48,573 nucleotides of DNA from NCBI GenBank assembly GCA_007095785.1, contig SFBL01000022.1, positions 1 through 48,573 on the forward strand, written 5' to 3'. Positions within the stretch are counted from its first letter, which is position 1, and each line of letters starts with the position of its first letter. A program made the translations under genes and the position numbers. This document shows, piece after piece, positions 14,089-22,203 of this stretch. The notes beneath the pieces are model-generated. The model was given only the letters and a program-made list of their open reading frames with translations, was not told where the DNA came from and did not search any database. The DNA comes from Microcystis aeruginosa Ma_SC_T_19800800_S464 (GTDB lineage Bacteria > Cyanobacteriota > Cyanobacteriia > Cyanobacteriales > Microcystaceae).

Positions 14089-15513
14089 TTACATGGCATA
14101 GCGACTTTTTCTGGAATTATCAAAGTGAGCAAGCGTAATTTTTTTGGCGAGGAGAGAAGTTTTTTTAGGCAAAAAAACAGAACGTTGCCGGAAATATTCG
14201 CCAAAATATTGACGGTAGAGAGGACAACTCACTCGGCAAAATTTACCTTGTCGGTGAATCAGTCCGAGACTTTCTAGGTGAAAAGCTGCCATTAAATCAA
14301 TTTCTATGTCTTTTTCTGCCATCACCACCTTAGCAAAGATAGCCGCTAAATTGCCCTTTAAGTATTGCAGATGCGAAAGTAAACGTTTAAGATGATCTGC
14401 AAAAATATTATTTTCCTCCTTAATCGAATTAGCGAGAATGGTTTCTAGGGTACAATTGCCCCGAACAACATGATAGCAAGCAAGACGAATTAAATAGGGA
14501 TTACCACCTAGAAATATCCGTAATTTTTCGGAGTCAAAATTCTGATCTAATCCCTGTCTTAGGCTTAATTCTCGTACTTGTGCGCTGGTAAAATTAGGCA
14601 ATTCGATCGGTAGGCCAAGACTAAAAGGAGATTGATAGGTATCTGAGGTTTTATCAAGCTCCTGTGCAGGGGAATAGGCAACAATTAAACGTAATTTTTG
14701 CCAGAGGGGTTTGTTTTTGCCTTCCTCATGCCACAGGTGCAGAATACTAAAAAATTCTTCCCTTAGCTGTGGATAGGATAAAAGATATTCAAGATCATCA
14801 AAGGCAATCACTAAAGGGCGATCGAGATGGGAGAGAATATGCTTTTCTAGATAGATTTTACAGTTAATTTTACCCCCCAAGAAGTCATCCCAATCCTCTG
14901 GGAGATGATTGTCTAAATCTAACTGGCGACTAATACTAACACAAAGCCAACGCAGCCAGTGATTTAAGTCTTGAAAAATTGATCTTTCTGCTAACCGAAA
15001 ACTGAAATAAAGTGTATGGTATTGCTGTTGTTGTGCATGATTAATAATTCTGGTTATCAGGGAAGTTTTTCCCATTTTTCTGGCCGCGTTAATCCGGATA
15101 AGACTACCCCCGCGCAATATCTCTTGATAACAAGTCTGTTCTAGATTGTTTCTGTTAATATAAAAGGGGGAATCGAGGGGGACTTGTCCCTCTGGTAACT
15201 CAGGCAATAGTTGAGGATTAATAGTATTAGTTTCTGGTAGGTTAGGACAATAATAATCGCTATTTTCTAAAGTTAAATTAAAAGCTTGAAAACAATGTTT
15301 TAGGGTTTGTTTATCCACTCCCGATTCACAAGCAAATACCTTCATCAGAGTATCTACCCCTAAAAGAGTTTTTTCGCTGAGGACTTCTAGGGTGAAACGA
15401 TAACCGCAATTATCCCGATATTCCGCTTCTTGTTTAGCAGTAAGTAATTTTTCTAGTCCCGTGGGGGTGAGGATAACCCCGCGTCTGCGGCGCTGTTTTT
15501 CTGGTTTTTCCAT
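14089..15513 (-). CDS. HTH-AAA NTPase (AAA_35, vMAP-type N-terminus)
   Basis: The 474-residue protein begins with a helix-turn-helix domain of the vWA-MoxR-associated type (RRRRGVILTPTGLEKLLTAK, LSEKTLLGVDTLMKVFACES, GVDKQTLKHCFQAFNLTLE; residues 7-85). After a linker comes an AAA_35-like P-loop NTPase: PFYINRNNLEQTC, a Walker A segment NAARKMGKTSLITR (about 155-168), SFRLAERSIFQDLNHWLRWL, and Walker B LVIAFDDLEYL. The C-terminal part is a winged-helix region (LGGNPYLIRLACYHVV; FHLESLGLIHRQGKFCRV). Such proteins are abundant in filamentous and unicellular cyanobacteria, often near caspases and other conflict genes. ATG 15513 is chosen since the family starts at the RRRG segment; an upstream ATG at 15549 lacks support. 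Confidence 0.75.
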   Translation of the reverse strand: MEKPEKQRRRRGVILTPTGLEKLLTAKQEAEYRDNCGYRFTLEVLSEKTLLGVDTLMKVFACESGVDKQTLKHCFQAFNLTLENSDYYCPNLPETNTINPQLLPELPEGQVPLDSPFYINRNNLEQTCYQEILRGGSLIRINAARKMGKTSLITRIINHAQQQQYHTLYFSFRLAERSIFQDLNHWLRWLCVSISRQLDLDNHLPEDWDDFLGGKINCKIYLEKHILSHLDRPLVIAFDDLEYLLSYPQLREEFFSILHLWHEEGKNKPLWQKLRLIVAYSPAQELDKTSDTYQSPFSLGLPIELPNFTSAQVRELSLRQGLDQNFDSEKLRIFLGGNPYLIRLACYHVVRGNCTLETILANSIKEENNIFADHLKRLLSHLQYLKGNLAAIFAKVVMAEKDIEIDLMAAFHLESLGLIHRQGKFCRVSCPLYRQYFGEYFRQRSVFLPKKTSLLAKKITLAHFDNSRKSRYAM

Positions 15514-15650
15514 GATAGTTTTTCCCTGTCCTGAACTCAAACTCTGCACCCCTAGAGGTTTTGAGTTTCCTATAGACTTATCCTCAACAGGGAAACAATC
15601 GATTCCGTAATTTTACTGGTTTAGCTATGGAGAAGCTAGGGAAAATAACT

Positions 15651-15828
15651 AGGGTTTGCTGAAAAAGTTTTTCGTGGGGGTAGGGTGTGGGGTGTGGGGT
15701 TTTAGCCATTTTCAGAGAAAAAGTCCCTGAATTTTCCCCCTGATCCCTCCAATGGCTGGCACTTTTTGATTTCAAAAAAGCCTAAAAGTATTATCCAACA
15801 AGGTTTTTAGATTTATTCAGTCAACCCT
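15651..15828. repeat. MITE-like element, copy 2
   Basis: Terminal inverted repeats AGGGTTTGCTGAA and TTCAGTCAACCCT enclose about 180 bases. The interior has a GTGGGGT repeat, then a conserved block (AAAAAGTCCCTGAATTTT; GGCACTTTTTGATTTC) and a segment near the right end (AAGGTTTTTAGATTTATTCAG), matching the copies at 17104 and 43250. Flanks are AACT and AACC, so the 4-bp duplication is imperfect. No transposase is encoded. Confidence 0.75.
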
Positions 15829-15884
15829 AACCAGACCACTTATTTTCTTCCCCGTCTGAGTTATTTCTGGGATAGGGGTAAATC

Positions 15885-16232
15885 TTAGCCTACCTGCTGA
15901 CGATAGCTATTCATTTCTAGGCTATCTTCCCCATAAAGATCCTCAATGTGTTCATGACAGCAATCGATCGCAAATTGCTCAAATTCCCCCGGTTCAATTT
16001 GATACATTTTGCCAAAAATATCGGGTTGAACACGACAAAATTCTGGTCTTTGGTCATAAATGGTACAGAGACGGGTTTGGCGATCGAAGTTTATACACCA
16101 ACCATCTTCCCCCACCATGCTGAGATATTGACTTAATTGTGCGGGAGTAAGATATTCTTCTAAGTCAGGACGCTCATCGGGATTTAGTTGACAACAAGCT
16201 CCACAATTCTTAATACATTTCCAATTGGCCAT
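15885..16232 (-). CDS. YkgJ-family cysteine-cluster protein
   Basis: The 115-residue protein has the eight-cysteine pattern of YkgJ/UPF0153-type putative zinc or iron-sulfur proteins: WKCIKNCGACC at residues 4-14, GWCINF, RLCTIY and PEFCRV in the middle, then CC in AIDCCHEH. ATG 16232 is preferred because the family begins with MANWKC; the longer frame to 16289 would add 19 unlikely residues. Function in the family is not established, but roles in metal-centre handling are discussed. It lies between a MITE and tRNA-Val. Confidence 0.75.
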   Translation of the reverse strand: MANWKCIKNCGACCQLNPDERPDLEEYLTPAQLSQYLSMVGEDGWCINFDRQTRLCTIYDQRPEFCRVQPDIFGKMYQIEPGEFEQFAIDCCHEHIEDLYGEDSLEMNSYRQQVG

Positions 16233-16388
16233 ATAACCAGTGTGCCACGATGAGTTAATCCTAGTACCTATTGACCAGCTTACCAGCAATTAGTCCCAAT
16301 TCTGCCTGCCAGCAGCAATTCCCCTCAATAGTCTTAATTTTAATCTGTGATCGGGAGTGAAAGCTTGACGAGCAAAGACGGGAACAAA

Positions 16389-16460
16389 TGGGCGTTGTAA
16401 GGGTCGAACTTACGGCATCCTGCTTGTAAGGCAGGCGCTCTACCACTGAGCTAAACGCCC
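16389..16460 (-). tRNA. tRNA-Val (anticodon UAC)
   Basis: The minus strand reads GGGCGTTTAGCTCAGTGGTA and folds into a full cloverleaf: acceptor GGGCGTT/AACGCCC, D-arm with AGCTCAGTGGTAGAGC, anticodon stem CCTGC/GCAGG enclosing CTTACAA (anticodon UAC), and a T-arm with GTTCGAC. The discriminator base is A. The 3' CCA is not encoded, as is usual in cyanobacteria. Length is 72 bases. Confidence 0.95.
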
Positions 16461-16541
16461 GAATCAATTTCGCACTTTCTCAGCATAACATATATTTTTA
16501 AAAAAGTATATTATTTTTTTGAGCGAGTTAATTTTTTTCCG

Positions 16542-17078
16542 ATGCCCTCTGGTCGAACTCACGATCGCATTACCCTAATTTTGCTGCCACCGATTGCGGG
16601 GGCGAGTTTTTTGGTCAGTGGCAGTGGTAAATTAACCCTGTTACTCTTGGCCAGTTATTTGTTTAGCGGATTCCTGTTTGGGCCAGATCTTGACATCCAC
16701 TCGGTACAATACAAACGTTGGGGTTATCTGCGCTGGTTGTGGCTACCCTATCGTTCCATGATCCGTCATCGCGGTTGGTTATCCCACGGTTTCTTGATCG
16801 GCACAATTTTTCGGTTATTTTATCTTGCTAGTTTTTTTTTACTAGCGGCGATCGTGATCATCCCGATCCTGCAAAGTTTCTGGGGTATAGACTGGGATTG
16901 GCGACTGTGGCCGCAGCAAGCGATCGCATTATGGCAACAGTATCCCCGGGTAGCGATCTCTATTTTCCTGGGTTTAGAATTAGGAGCGATGAGTCATAGT
17001 TGTAGTGATTGGATCGGATCGGCCTATAAACGTTCTCGAAAAGTGGCTCAAAAACCGGTAAAAAAGAAAAAACGTTAA
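16542..17078 (+). CDS. Putative metal-binding membrane protein (DUF2227)
   Basis: The 178-residue protein begins with PSGRTHDRIT and has a set of conserved His/Asp residues: H7, GPDLDIHS (D49, D51, H53), RHRGWLSHG and MSHSCSDW near the C-terminus. This pattern defines DUF2227, a family annotated as putative metal-binding membrane proteins. Hydrophobic stretches at about 10-47, 84-110 and 138-150 are membrane helices. The C-terminus is strongly basic (RSRKVAQKPVKKKKR). The enzyme reaction, if any, is unknown. It precedes a MITE insertion. Confidence 0.8.
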   Translation: MPSGRTHDRITLILLPPIAGASFLVSGSGKLTLLLLASYLFSGFLFGPDLDIHSVQYKRWGYLRWLWLPYRSMIRHRGWLSHGFLIGTIFRLFYLASFFLLAAIVIIPILQSFWGIDWDWRLWPQQAIALWQQYPRVAISIFLGLELGAMSHSCSDWIGSAYKRSRKVAQKPVKKKKR

Positions 17079-17103
17079 TAGTCCCCGTCCACAATTTCTA
17101 ATT

Positions 17104-17313
17104 AGGGTTTGCGGCAAAAAGTTTTTCGGTGGTGGTAGGGTGTGGGGTGTGGGGTGTAGGGTGTAGGGTTTTAGCGATTTTGAGGGGGTCAATTACCTAA
17201 TTTTCAGGGAAAAAGTACCTGAAGCCGATCACTTCCAGATCTGGTACTTTTTGATTGACAAAAAGTCTAAAAGTCTTACCCAATAAGATTTTTAGATTTA
17301 TTCAGCAAACCCT
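17104..17313. repeat. MITE-like element, copy 3
   Basis: AGGGTTTGCGGCAAAAAG opens the element and TTATTCAGCAAACCCT closes it. It is bounded on both sides by AATT (17100-17103 and 17314-17317), a clear 4-bp duplication. Including the flank, CTAATTAGGGTTTGC and GCAAACCCTAATTAG are exact inverse copies. Inside is a GTGGGGT tandem repeat and the family's common core. The last bases overlap the stop codon of the GT39-like gene. Confidence 0.8.
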
Positions 17314-18832
17314 AATTAGCCTTACTTTGATATTCTTGCCAAGTTTTGGGACTGATAAAGAGAGTTCCTTTTTCTTGCTGGTCGGGAAACTGGATATAAT
17401 TTTTCTCTAAATAATCCTTGAGTTTTGGTGATTGCAGAAAGTCCTTTTCAAATCGATAGAGAAAAACCAAATCGGGCTGTCTTTTTTCGATGACTTCTAG
17501 GATAAAATCTCCATCAAGATTCTGATTGATAAATCTCTTTCTGGTGATAACGGCAGTTTCTGGGGGTGTTTTCAAGAAATATTGATATATGTAGTGAGGA
17601 TTGTCGGTTAACAGAAGTTTATCAGAGTTTTTAAATTTTTCAAACACAGCTTCTGCTAAAAGAGGTTTATACCTTTTATTAAATTGAACGTAGGCATTAA
17701 TTGCCGGATCACGATTGGTGATTATTCTCAAGGTATTAAAGATCAATTGACCAGAAAGGGGCAGAAAAATTAGCATTTTAAGCATTAATCCTCTGGTTAT
17801 TTTGCGATTTTGCCTAAATTCTGCGAGACTATCAGTAATTTTTAACTGTTCGACAAACAAGGCAATTATCCAAACGGCAGGAATAATTAAATGGATATAA
17901 TAATAAGGCCAAATTGGTGCGACTGTAGCAAATCTGAACAGATTAGAACCTAACCAGACCAACGGCGGTAAAAGTGGTATTATATTGCGAGTAAAAACCA
18001 TCGCTATAATAGCGATGGCTGTCACGATTAGATAAATTGGTTCGTGTTGTAGGGCGCTTTGTAAGAGATTCAATAAGGTGAGATTTTCTTGAGCGAAACT
18101 AGCGGCAACACTGACATGAGATTTAATGATATTTTCGTAGGAAAAAGGAAAAATAGTCAGGGAACCCAAGACAAAGACTAAAACGACAGCGACTGACCAA
18201 ATAACAATATCAATAATTCTTTTAATAAAACTATTCTGTTGATTGAGAAAAATAATTAAAGCTACAGTTGGGATAATAGTAATGCCTGAAAGTTTAATTT
18301 GCAGGGAAAAAACAAAGGCAATAGCACTGAGTAAATACAGCCCATACTTAAGCTTACCTTTGGATTGAAGGGCTTTAAAGATAATAAAAATACTTAAGAT
18401 TGTAAAAAAAAGTGCGGGTAACTCCCGCAACATTGTCGTTGACAGGGTAATATACACTAGACAGGTTGAGAGAATAAATACCGATAAACAAGAGGCCAAT
18501 ATTCCGCAATTAACTCTCAGAATTAGATAAAAAATTCCTAACATAATTGTGGATAAAGAAAGCACCATAAGGCGGGCAGCAGGGAGACTAAAACCAGTGA
18601 AATTTAACCAAGTATTTAATAGTAGAGATAAACCTGATAGATGATCGTGCCAAACTTGTTCGTAGAGACGATAACCTTGTTTAGTAACGTAGGCAAGTAC
18701 CATGGCCACCGCTTCATCAAAATTAAGGATATAGGGATAATGAAGCGGGACTTTCCAGAAAACAATCCCCAGAAAAAAAACAGCAATGGTAATTAATGCC
18801 ATTAAATCAAAACGATAAGATTTCTTATTCAT
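17312..18832 (-). CDS. GT39-like integral membrane glycosyltransferase
   Basis: The 506-residue protein has about ten or eleven hydrophobic segments. An acidic loop after the first helix has the diagnostic ILNFDEAVAMVL, with DE in the place of the catalytic Asp-Glu of protein-mannosyltransferase/ArnT-type enzymes, and WHDHLSGLSLLLNTWLNF (cf. DHPPG). The C-terminal 110 residues are soluble (LLTDNPHYIYQYFLKTPPE). These enzymes transfer sugars from polyprenyl-phosphate donors to lipids or proteins on the outer side of the membrane. The acceptor is unknown. The stop codon TAG is formed at the boundary of the MITE copy, so the natural C-terminus may have been shortened or slightly altered. The gene stands alone. 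Confidence 0.7.
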   Translation of the reverse strand: MNKKSYRFDLMALITIAVFFLGIVFWKVPLHYPYILNFDEAVAMVLAYVTKQGYRLYEQVWHDHLSGLSLLLNTWLNFTGFSLPAARLMVLSLSTIMLGIFYLILRVNCGILASCLSVFILSTCLVYITLSTTMLRELPALFFTILSIFIIFKALQSKGKLKYGLYLLSAIAFVFSLQIKLSGITIIPTVALIIFLNQQNSFIKRIIDIVIWSVAVVLVFVLGSLTIFPFSYENIIKSHVSVAASFAQENLTLLNLLQSALQHEPIYLIVTAIAIIAMVFTRNIIPLLPPLVWLGSNLFRFATVAPIWPYYYIHLIIPAVWIIALFVEQLKITDSLAEFRQNRKITRGLMLKMLIFLPLSGQLIFNTLRIITNRDPAINAYVQFNKRYKPLLAEAVFEKFKNSDKLLLTDNPHYIYQYFLKTPPETAVITRKRFINQNLDGDFILEVIEKRQPDLVFLYRFEKDFLQSPKLKDYLEKNYIQFPDQQEKGTLFISPKTWQEYQSKAN

Positions 18833-18910
18833 AACTTTTTCTGGACAAGAATTGCTGCGTATCTTATCACAGATCGAGACATCAGTTATGGATTAAAAAA
18901 GATAAAAAGA

Positions 18911-19723
18911 TTACTTTTCGGAACTACGCCCTAAATCTTTAGATCTATGATAGGCCGCCACTACTGCCTCGATAATAGTCGATCGAAAAGAGCCTTTTTC
19001 TAATTGTCTCACCCCGGCAATCGTCGTTCCCCCAGGGCTAGTGACGCGATCCTTTAATTCTGCCGGGTGTAGGGGCGAATCTTTTAATAGGGCTGCCGTC
19101 CCTAAAACCGTTTCTAGAGCCAATTGAGACGCAATCGCTCGCGGTAATCCGGCCGCCACACCACCATCACTTAAAGCTTCCACCATCAAGGCCACAAATG
19201 CCGGGCCCGATCCCGATAATCCCGTTACCGCGTCCATCAAAGCTTCGGGAACTTCCACCACCGACCCGACCGCAGCAAAAATATCTCTGGCTACGGCCAG
19301 ATGTTCCGGTTCCGCATGACGACCGGGTGCGATCGCTGTAACCCCTTGTCCCACCGTGGCGGGGGTATTGGGCATCGTCCGGATCACGGGGCGATCGGGA
19401 AAGCCCATTTCTAAGCGATTGAGGGTAACTCCCGCTAAAATCGAGATAATTAGGGGTTTTTCGGGTATTCCCAGCAAACTATTCACTACTTGCTCTAAAA
19501 TTTGCGGTTTTATCGCTAAGATTAACACCTCAGTTGCTCTAGCGGCTTCCCGGTTATCCTCACTGACTTGTACTCCGTAGGTATTAACCCAAAAGTTGCG
19601 CCGTTGGGATTGGGGTTCACTGACTAACACCGTTTCGGGACTATAAATATTTTTTTTTAATAAACGGCTGAGAATGGCCTCGGCCATCACTCCACCGCCA
19701 ATAATTCCTAAACGAATAGACAC
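18911..19723 (-). CDS. proC: Pyrroline-5-carboxylate reductase
   Basis: The 270-residue enzyme reduces pyrroline-5-carboxylate to proline with NAD(P)H, the last step of proline synthesis. The N-terminal dinucleotide fold has LGIIGGGVMAEAIL. LILAIKPQIL follows. The C-terminal dimer domain has the family signature (VTGLSGSGPAFVALMVEALS, residues about 160-190; LKDRVTSPGGTTIAGVRQLE). Length is typical. It follows sepF by about 130 bases on the same strand, an order (pipY, sepF, proC) seen in many bacteria. Confidence 0.95.
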   Translation of the reverse strand: MSIRLGIIGGGVMAEAILSRLLKKNIYSPETVLVSEPQSQRRNFWVNTYGVQVSEDNREAARATEVLILAIKPQILEQVVNSLLGIPEKPLIISILAGVTLNRLEMGFPDRPVIRTMPNTPATVGQGVTAIAPGRHAEPEHLAVARDIFAAVGSVVEVPEALMDAVTGLSGSGPAFVALMVEALSDGGVAAGLPRAIASQLALETVLGTAALLKDSPLHPAELKDRVTSPGGTTIAGVRQLEKGSFRSTIIEAVVAAYHRSKDLGRSSEK

Positions 19724-19855
19724 AGTATTATTTAAAGTAAAAAGTAAACAGAAAAAAAGGCAGATTTAGAGGTATTACCCCCAAAAAAACGCATCCTCTC
19801 GAGAATCGATCGATTTCTAGCTTCGACAAACTTAACGAGAGGACTATGGGAGGAT

Positions 19856-20428
19856 TCATTGAGCTAATCGACTGCTTTCGGCTCCCCAAGCAGGTGCGGG
19901 GGAAACGGGACGAGCCATTTTCGGGTTGTCGGTGATATCGTGAATAGTTCCGGAAAGGGTGCTAACTTTAACGCAGCTGGGGGTAAATAGGAAAATACTC
20001 TCACCGATGCGTTCTTGATGACCATCAATCGCGTAAGTGCCACCGGCGACAAAATCCACGGCTCTTTGTGCTTCTTCGGGATCCATGACGTTGAGGTTTA
20101 AAACCACCGATTTGCGTTCTCTCAGGGTTTGGATAACTTGGGGCATTTCCTCGAAGGAATGGGGCTCGATCACGACTACTTCTGCATTATTGTTGTTAAT
20201 ACCTGGCATACCGATCACGTTGCTTCTGTTGAGTCCCATAGATGTGGCTGTACTGAGATTTAAAGGTTCGCGTTGACGACGATTGAGGGGGTCTTCTTCT
20301 TCGTTTTGATCCCTATCTTGGGGGGAGGACTTTTCCCAGTTCATTTCTTCGTAGTCGGTTTCGTCTTCGTCTTCCGGTTGTTCGGAGATACCGACAAAAT
20401 CTTTGAGCTTGGTAAAAATGTTGTTCAC
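19856..20428 (-). CDS. sepF: Cell-division protein SepF
   Basis: The 190-residue protein has an N-terminal amphipathic segment ([15 protein letters not shown]) for membrane binding, an acidic linker ([16 protein letters not shown]) and the conserved beta-alpha core ([51 protein letters not shown]). SepF (Cdv2 in cyanobacteria) polymerises and aligns or anchors FtsZ at the Z-ring. The C-terminal tail after the core is longer than in Bacillus, as usual in cyanobacteria. It lies upstream of proC and downstream of pipY on the same strand. Confidence 0.93.
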   Translation of the reverse strand: MNNIFTKLKDFVGISEQPEDEDETDYEEMNWEKSSPQDRDQNEEEDPLNRRQREPLNLSTATSMGLNRSNVIGMPGINNNNAEVVVIEPHSFEEMPQVIQTLRERKSVVLNLNVMDPEEAQRAVDFVAGGTYAIDGHQERIGESIFLFTPSCVKVSTLSGTIHDITDNPKMARPVSPAPAWGAESSRLAQ

Positions 20429-20761
20429 AGTCTAATGTCCTTCAAAAGATTTTTTTGGGTGGTCTTGTCTAGAGTCGGGGTTATTTATTAGCCTTTAACA
20501 ATTCTTGCTCTCATTTGGTACAGGGGAACTATTTTGTTAAGGGTTCGTCATTTTAGTCGTCTGGAGGCAGCGGTTAGTTCCCTCTTTTCAGTTATCAGTT
20601 ATCAGTTATCAGTTATCAGGGGATAGTTTTCAGGGATTGGGAAAAAGTCAATTCCTCATTTCTAACCACCAGTTTCCAGACTGAACGCTGTAATTTTAAG
20701 ATATACTATCACCAATTATTAATTTTTCTAGGGGTTTTTTCTGTAAATTTACGCCGATGGT
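20429..20761. other. Intergenic stretch with a heptamer array
   Basis: Between sepF and pipY. It contains four tandem CAGTTAT units (20589-20616) and TTTTTTCTG-rich sequence. No gene is seen. Confidence 0.5.
20589..20616. repeat. Short tandem heptamer repeat (CAGTTAT x4)
   Basis: Four uninterrupted CAGTTAT units. The reverse complement is a rotation of CTGATAA, so it belongs to the same family as the arrays at 22103 and 45346, in opposite orientation. Confidence 0.75.
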
Positions 20762-21421
20762 TCAGTAAATGCGCTCACCAAAGATGCCAGTTCCCACCCG
20801 GATCAAAGTGGCTCCGGCCTTGACGGCCAGAGGATAATCGTTAGACATCCCCATGGATAGATGGGGCAGGCGTAAACTAGAGCTATTCTCGATTATTTGG
20901 GCTAAATCGCCAGTTTTTTCAAAGGCGGCTAACTTTTCCCCAGCGGATAATCCCTGGGGCAGAATTGTCATCAAACCTTGAATTTTTAGCTGTTGACAGT
21001 TGACTAAAGCGGGAATATCTGCTAGGAGTTCGGCCGTGTCCCAACCGAACTTATCGGGATCGGGGACAACTTTCACCTGTAGCAAAACTTGGGGATTAAT
21101 CTCTAATTCCCCGGCCAGGCGATCGAGTCTTTGGGCTAATTTTAAACTATCGAGGGAATGGATTAAATCAAAAGATTCTAGGACTTTGCGGGCTTTATTT
21201 GCCTGTAGATGCCCGATAAAGTGCCAAAAAATACCTGGGAGGTCTTTTAGTTCTTGCTGCTTCGAGATTGCTTCCTGTAGCTTACTTTCAGCAAAATCTC
21301 TCACTCCTGCTTGGTAAGCTTGACGGATATAATCGCTCGATACCTGTTTACTGACGGCAATCAGACGCGTGCAGGGGGGTAGGGTAAGACGGATGGACTC
21401 GATACGACTAGCGATCGTCAT
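20762..21421 (-). CDS. pipY: PLP-binding protein PipY (YggS/PLPBP family)
   Basis: The 219-residue protein is a single-domain TIM-barrel relative of alanine racemase N-terminal domain. It binds pyridoxal phosphate through the lysine in RLIAVSKQ (K25) and has the motif WHFIGHLQANKA and the C-terminal LSMGMSNDYPLAVKAGATLI, VRVGTGIFG-like RVGTGIFGERIY. The family keeps vitamin B6 and amino-acid pools in balance and has no known enzymatic turnover. In cyanobacteria pipX and pipY form an operon; here they are 3 bases apart. Confidence 0.93.
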   Translation of the reverse strand: MTIASRIESIRLTLPPCTRLIAVSKQVSSDYIRQAYQAGVRDFAESKLQEAISKQQELKDLPGIFWHFIGHLQANKARKVLESFDLIHSLDSLKLAQRLDRLAGELEINPQVLLQVKVVPDPDKFGWDTAELLADIPALVNCQQLKIQGLMTILPQGLSAGEKLAAFEKTGDLAQIIENSSSLRLPHLSMGMSNDYPLAVKAGATLIRVGTGIFGERIY

Positions 21422-21424
21422 GAA

Positions 21425-21697
21425 CTAGACTGAAAAGGTTTGTTGATAAGTTTGGTTGAGACTGTTAAATTCTTGCACATTACTGACCCGTCGCAAATTC
21501 CGCAGCCGGTTTTCCACTAAAAGACGAGCATCGGAACGACTAATCGGATCGAACGAGACTTTTTTGGGTCCCACCGTCACCAGAAAAAAAAGACGTTGGG
21601 CATAAAGAGTGGTAAATAATTCCCGATGTTCTTCTAATAGACACACTCTGTATAATAGACCGAAAGTAGGATGATTGAGATAGGTTTCGTTACTCAT
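21425..21697 (-). CDS. pipX: PII-interacting protein X
   Basis: The 90-residue protein is unique to cyanobacteria. It bridges the nitrogen sensor PII and the transcription factor NtcA: it co-activates NtcA when nitrogen is scarce and is bound by PII otherwise. The N-terminal Tudor-like domain (TYLNHPTFGLLYRVCLLEEH, LFTTLYAQRLFFLV, FDPISRSDARLLVE) and two C-terminal helices (VENRLRNLRRV; QEFNSLNQTYQQTF) are complete. It is directly followed by pipY. The upstream intergenic region shared with ndhB is long (506 bases). Confidence 0.95.
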   Translation of the reverse strand: MSNETYLNHPTFGLLYRVCLLEEHRELFTTLYAQRLFFLVTVGPKKVSFDPISRSDARLLVENRLRNLRRVSNVQEFNSLNQTYQQTFSV

Positions 21698-21901
21698 TCA
21701 AGCGATCGCTAAAGGAAAAGGATGGAGCGAACTAGAAAGTTTTTCCACAACAAAATCAAGCGGATGGCTCAAAAACAATTGATTTTTCGAGGGTTTCCCT
21801 AGCTTGATTTTACCAGAATCCTTCAATGACAACTAACGATGCCAGTCTATGTCATGATTTCCTGAGTTTTCACTTTTTCCCTGTTAACGTGGATACATTT
21901 C

Positions 21902-21918
21902 GGTGACAACTTGTCACC
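21902..21918. promoter_or_regulatory. Perfect palindrome, possible operator
   Basis: GGTGACAA, C, TTGTCACC: exact dyad symmetry with a one-base centre, in the divergent region between pipX and ndhB. Such a site could bind a dimeric regulator. The factor is unknown. Its spacing from the ndhB start (about 285 bases) allows control of either gene. Confidence 0.45.
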
Positions 21919-22102
21919 ACCAGAAATTATCTCAGCTGCAAAAATCAAAGATTTTCCCTTTGCAGAGGAGACTCCGAGACAGGAGGATAAAAAAGACAAG
22001 AGAGAACTAAACTAAGGATAAAAACTAAGATTATCTCAAATTTATCTCGTTTTTTAGAAATTTTAACCCAATAGCGGCGATCAATGCCCTAAAAACTCAC
22101 AC

Positions 22103-22144
22103 CTGATCACTGATAACTGATAACTGATCGCTGATCGCTGATCA
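22103..22144. repeat. CTGATNN heptamer array (6 units)
   Basis: Six tandem heptamers: CTGATCA, CTGATAA, CTGATAA, CTGATCG, CTGATCG, CTGATCA. They lie 60 bases upstream of ndhB, in the presumed 5' leader. Confidence 0.8.
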
Positions 22145-22203
22145 AATGCCCTAAGCTTGTATTAAGCCTTTTTTAACTTCAAATTCCTTTAACCTCAATC
22201 AAT

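Larger units (their letters stand above)
21698..22203. other. Divergent control region pipX/ndhB
   Basis: A 506-base region with two divergent starts. It holds a HIP1 octamer (about 21706), the palindrome GGTGACAACTTGTCACC (21902-21918), a purine-rich stretch (GGAGACTCCGAGACAGGAGG), and a CTGATNN heptamer array just before ndhB. No open frame is supported. No exact NtcA box (GTA-N8-TAC) was seen. Confidence 0.5.

Noticed and set aside
15584-15775. Minus-strand ORF of 63 residues within 15584-15775
   Set aside because: It lies mostly in MITE copy 2 and has low-complexity composition; not a gene.
21698-22203. NtcA binding site upstream of pipX or ndhB
   Set aside because: I could not find a clear GTA-N8-TAC with a properly spaced -10 box.
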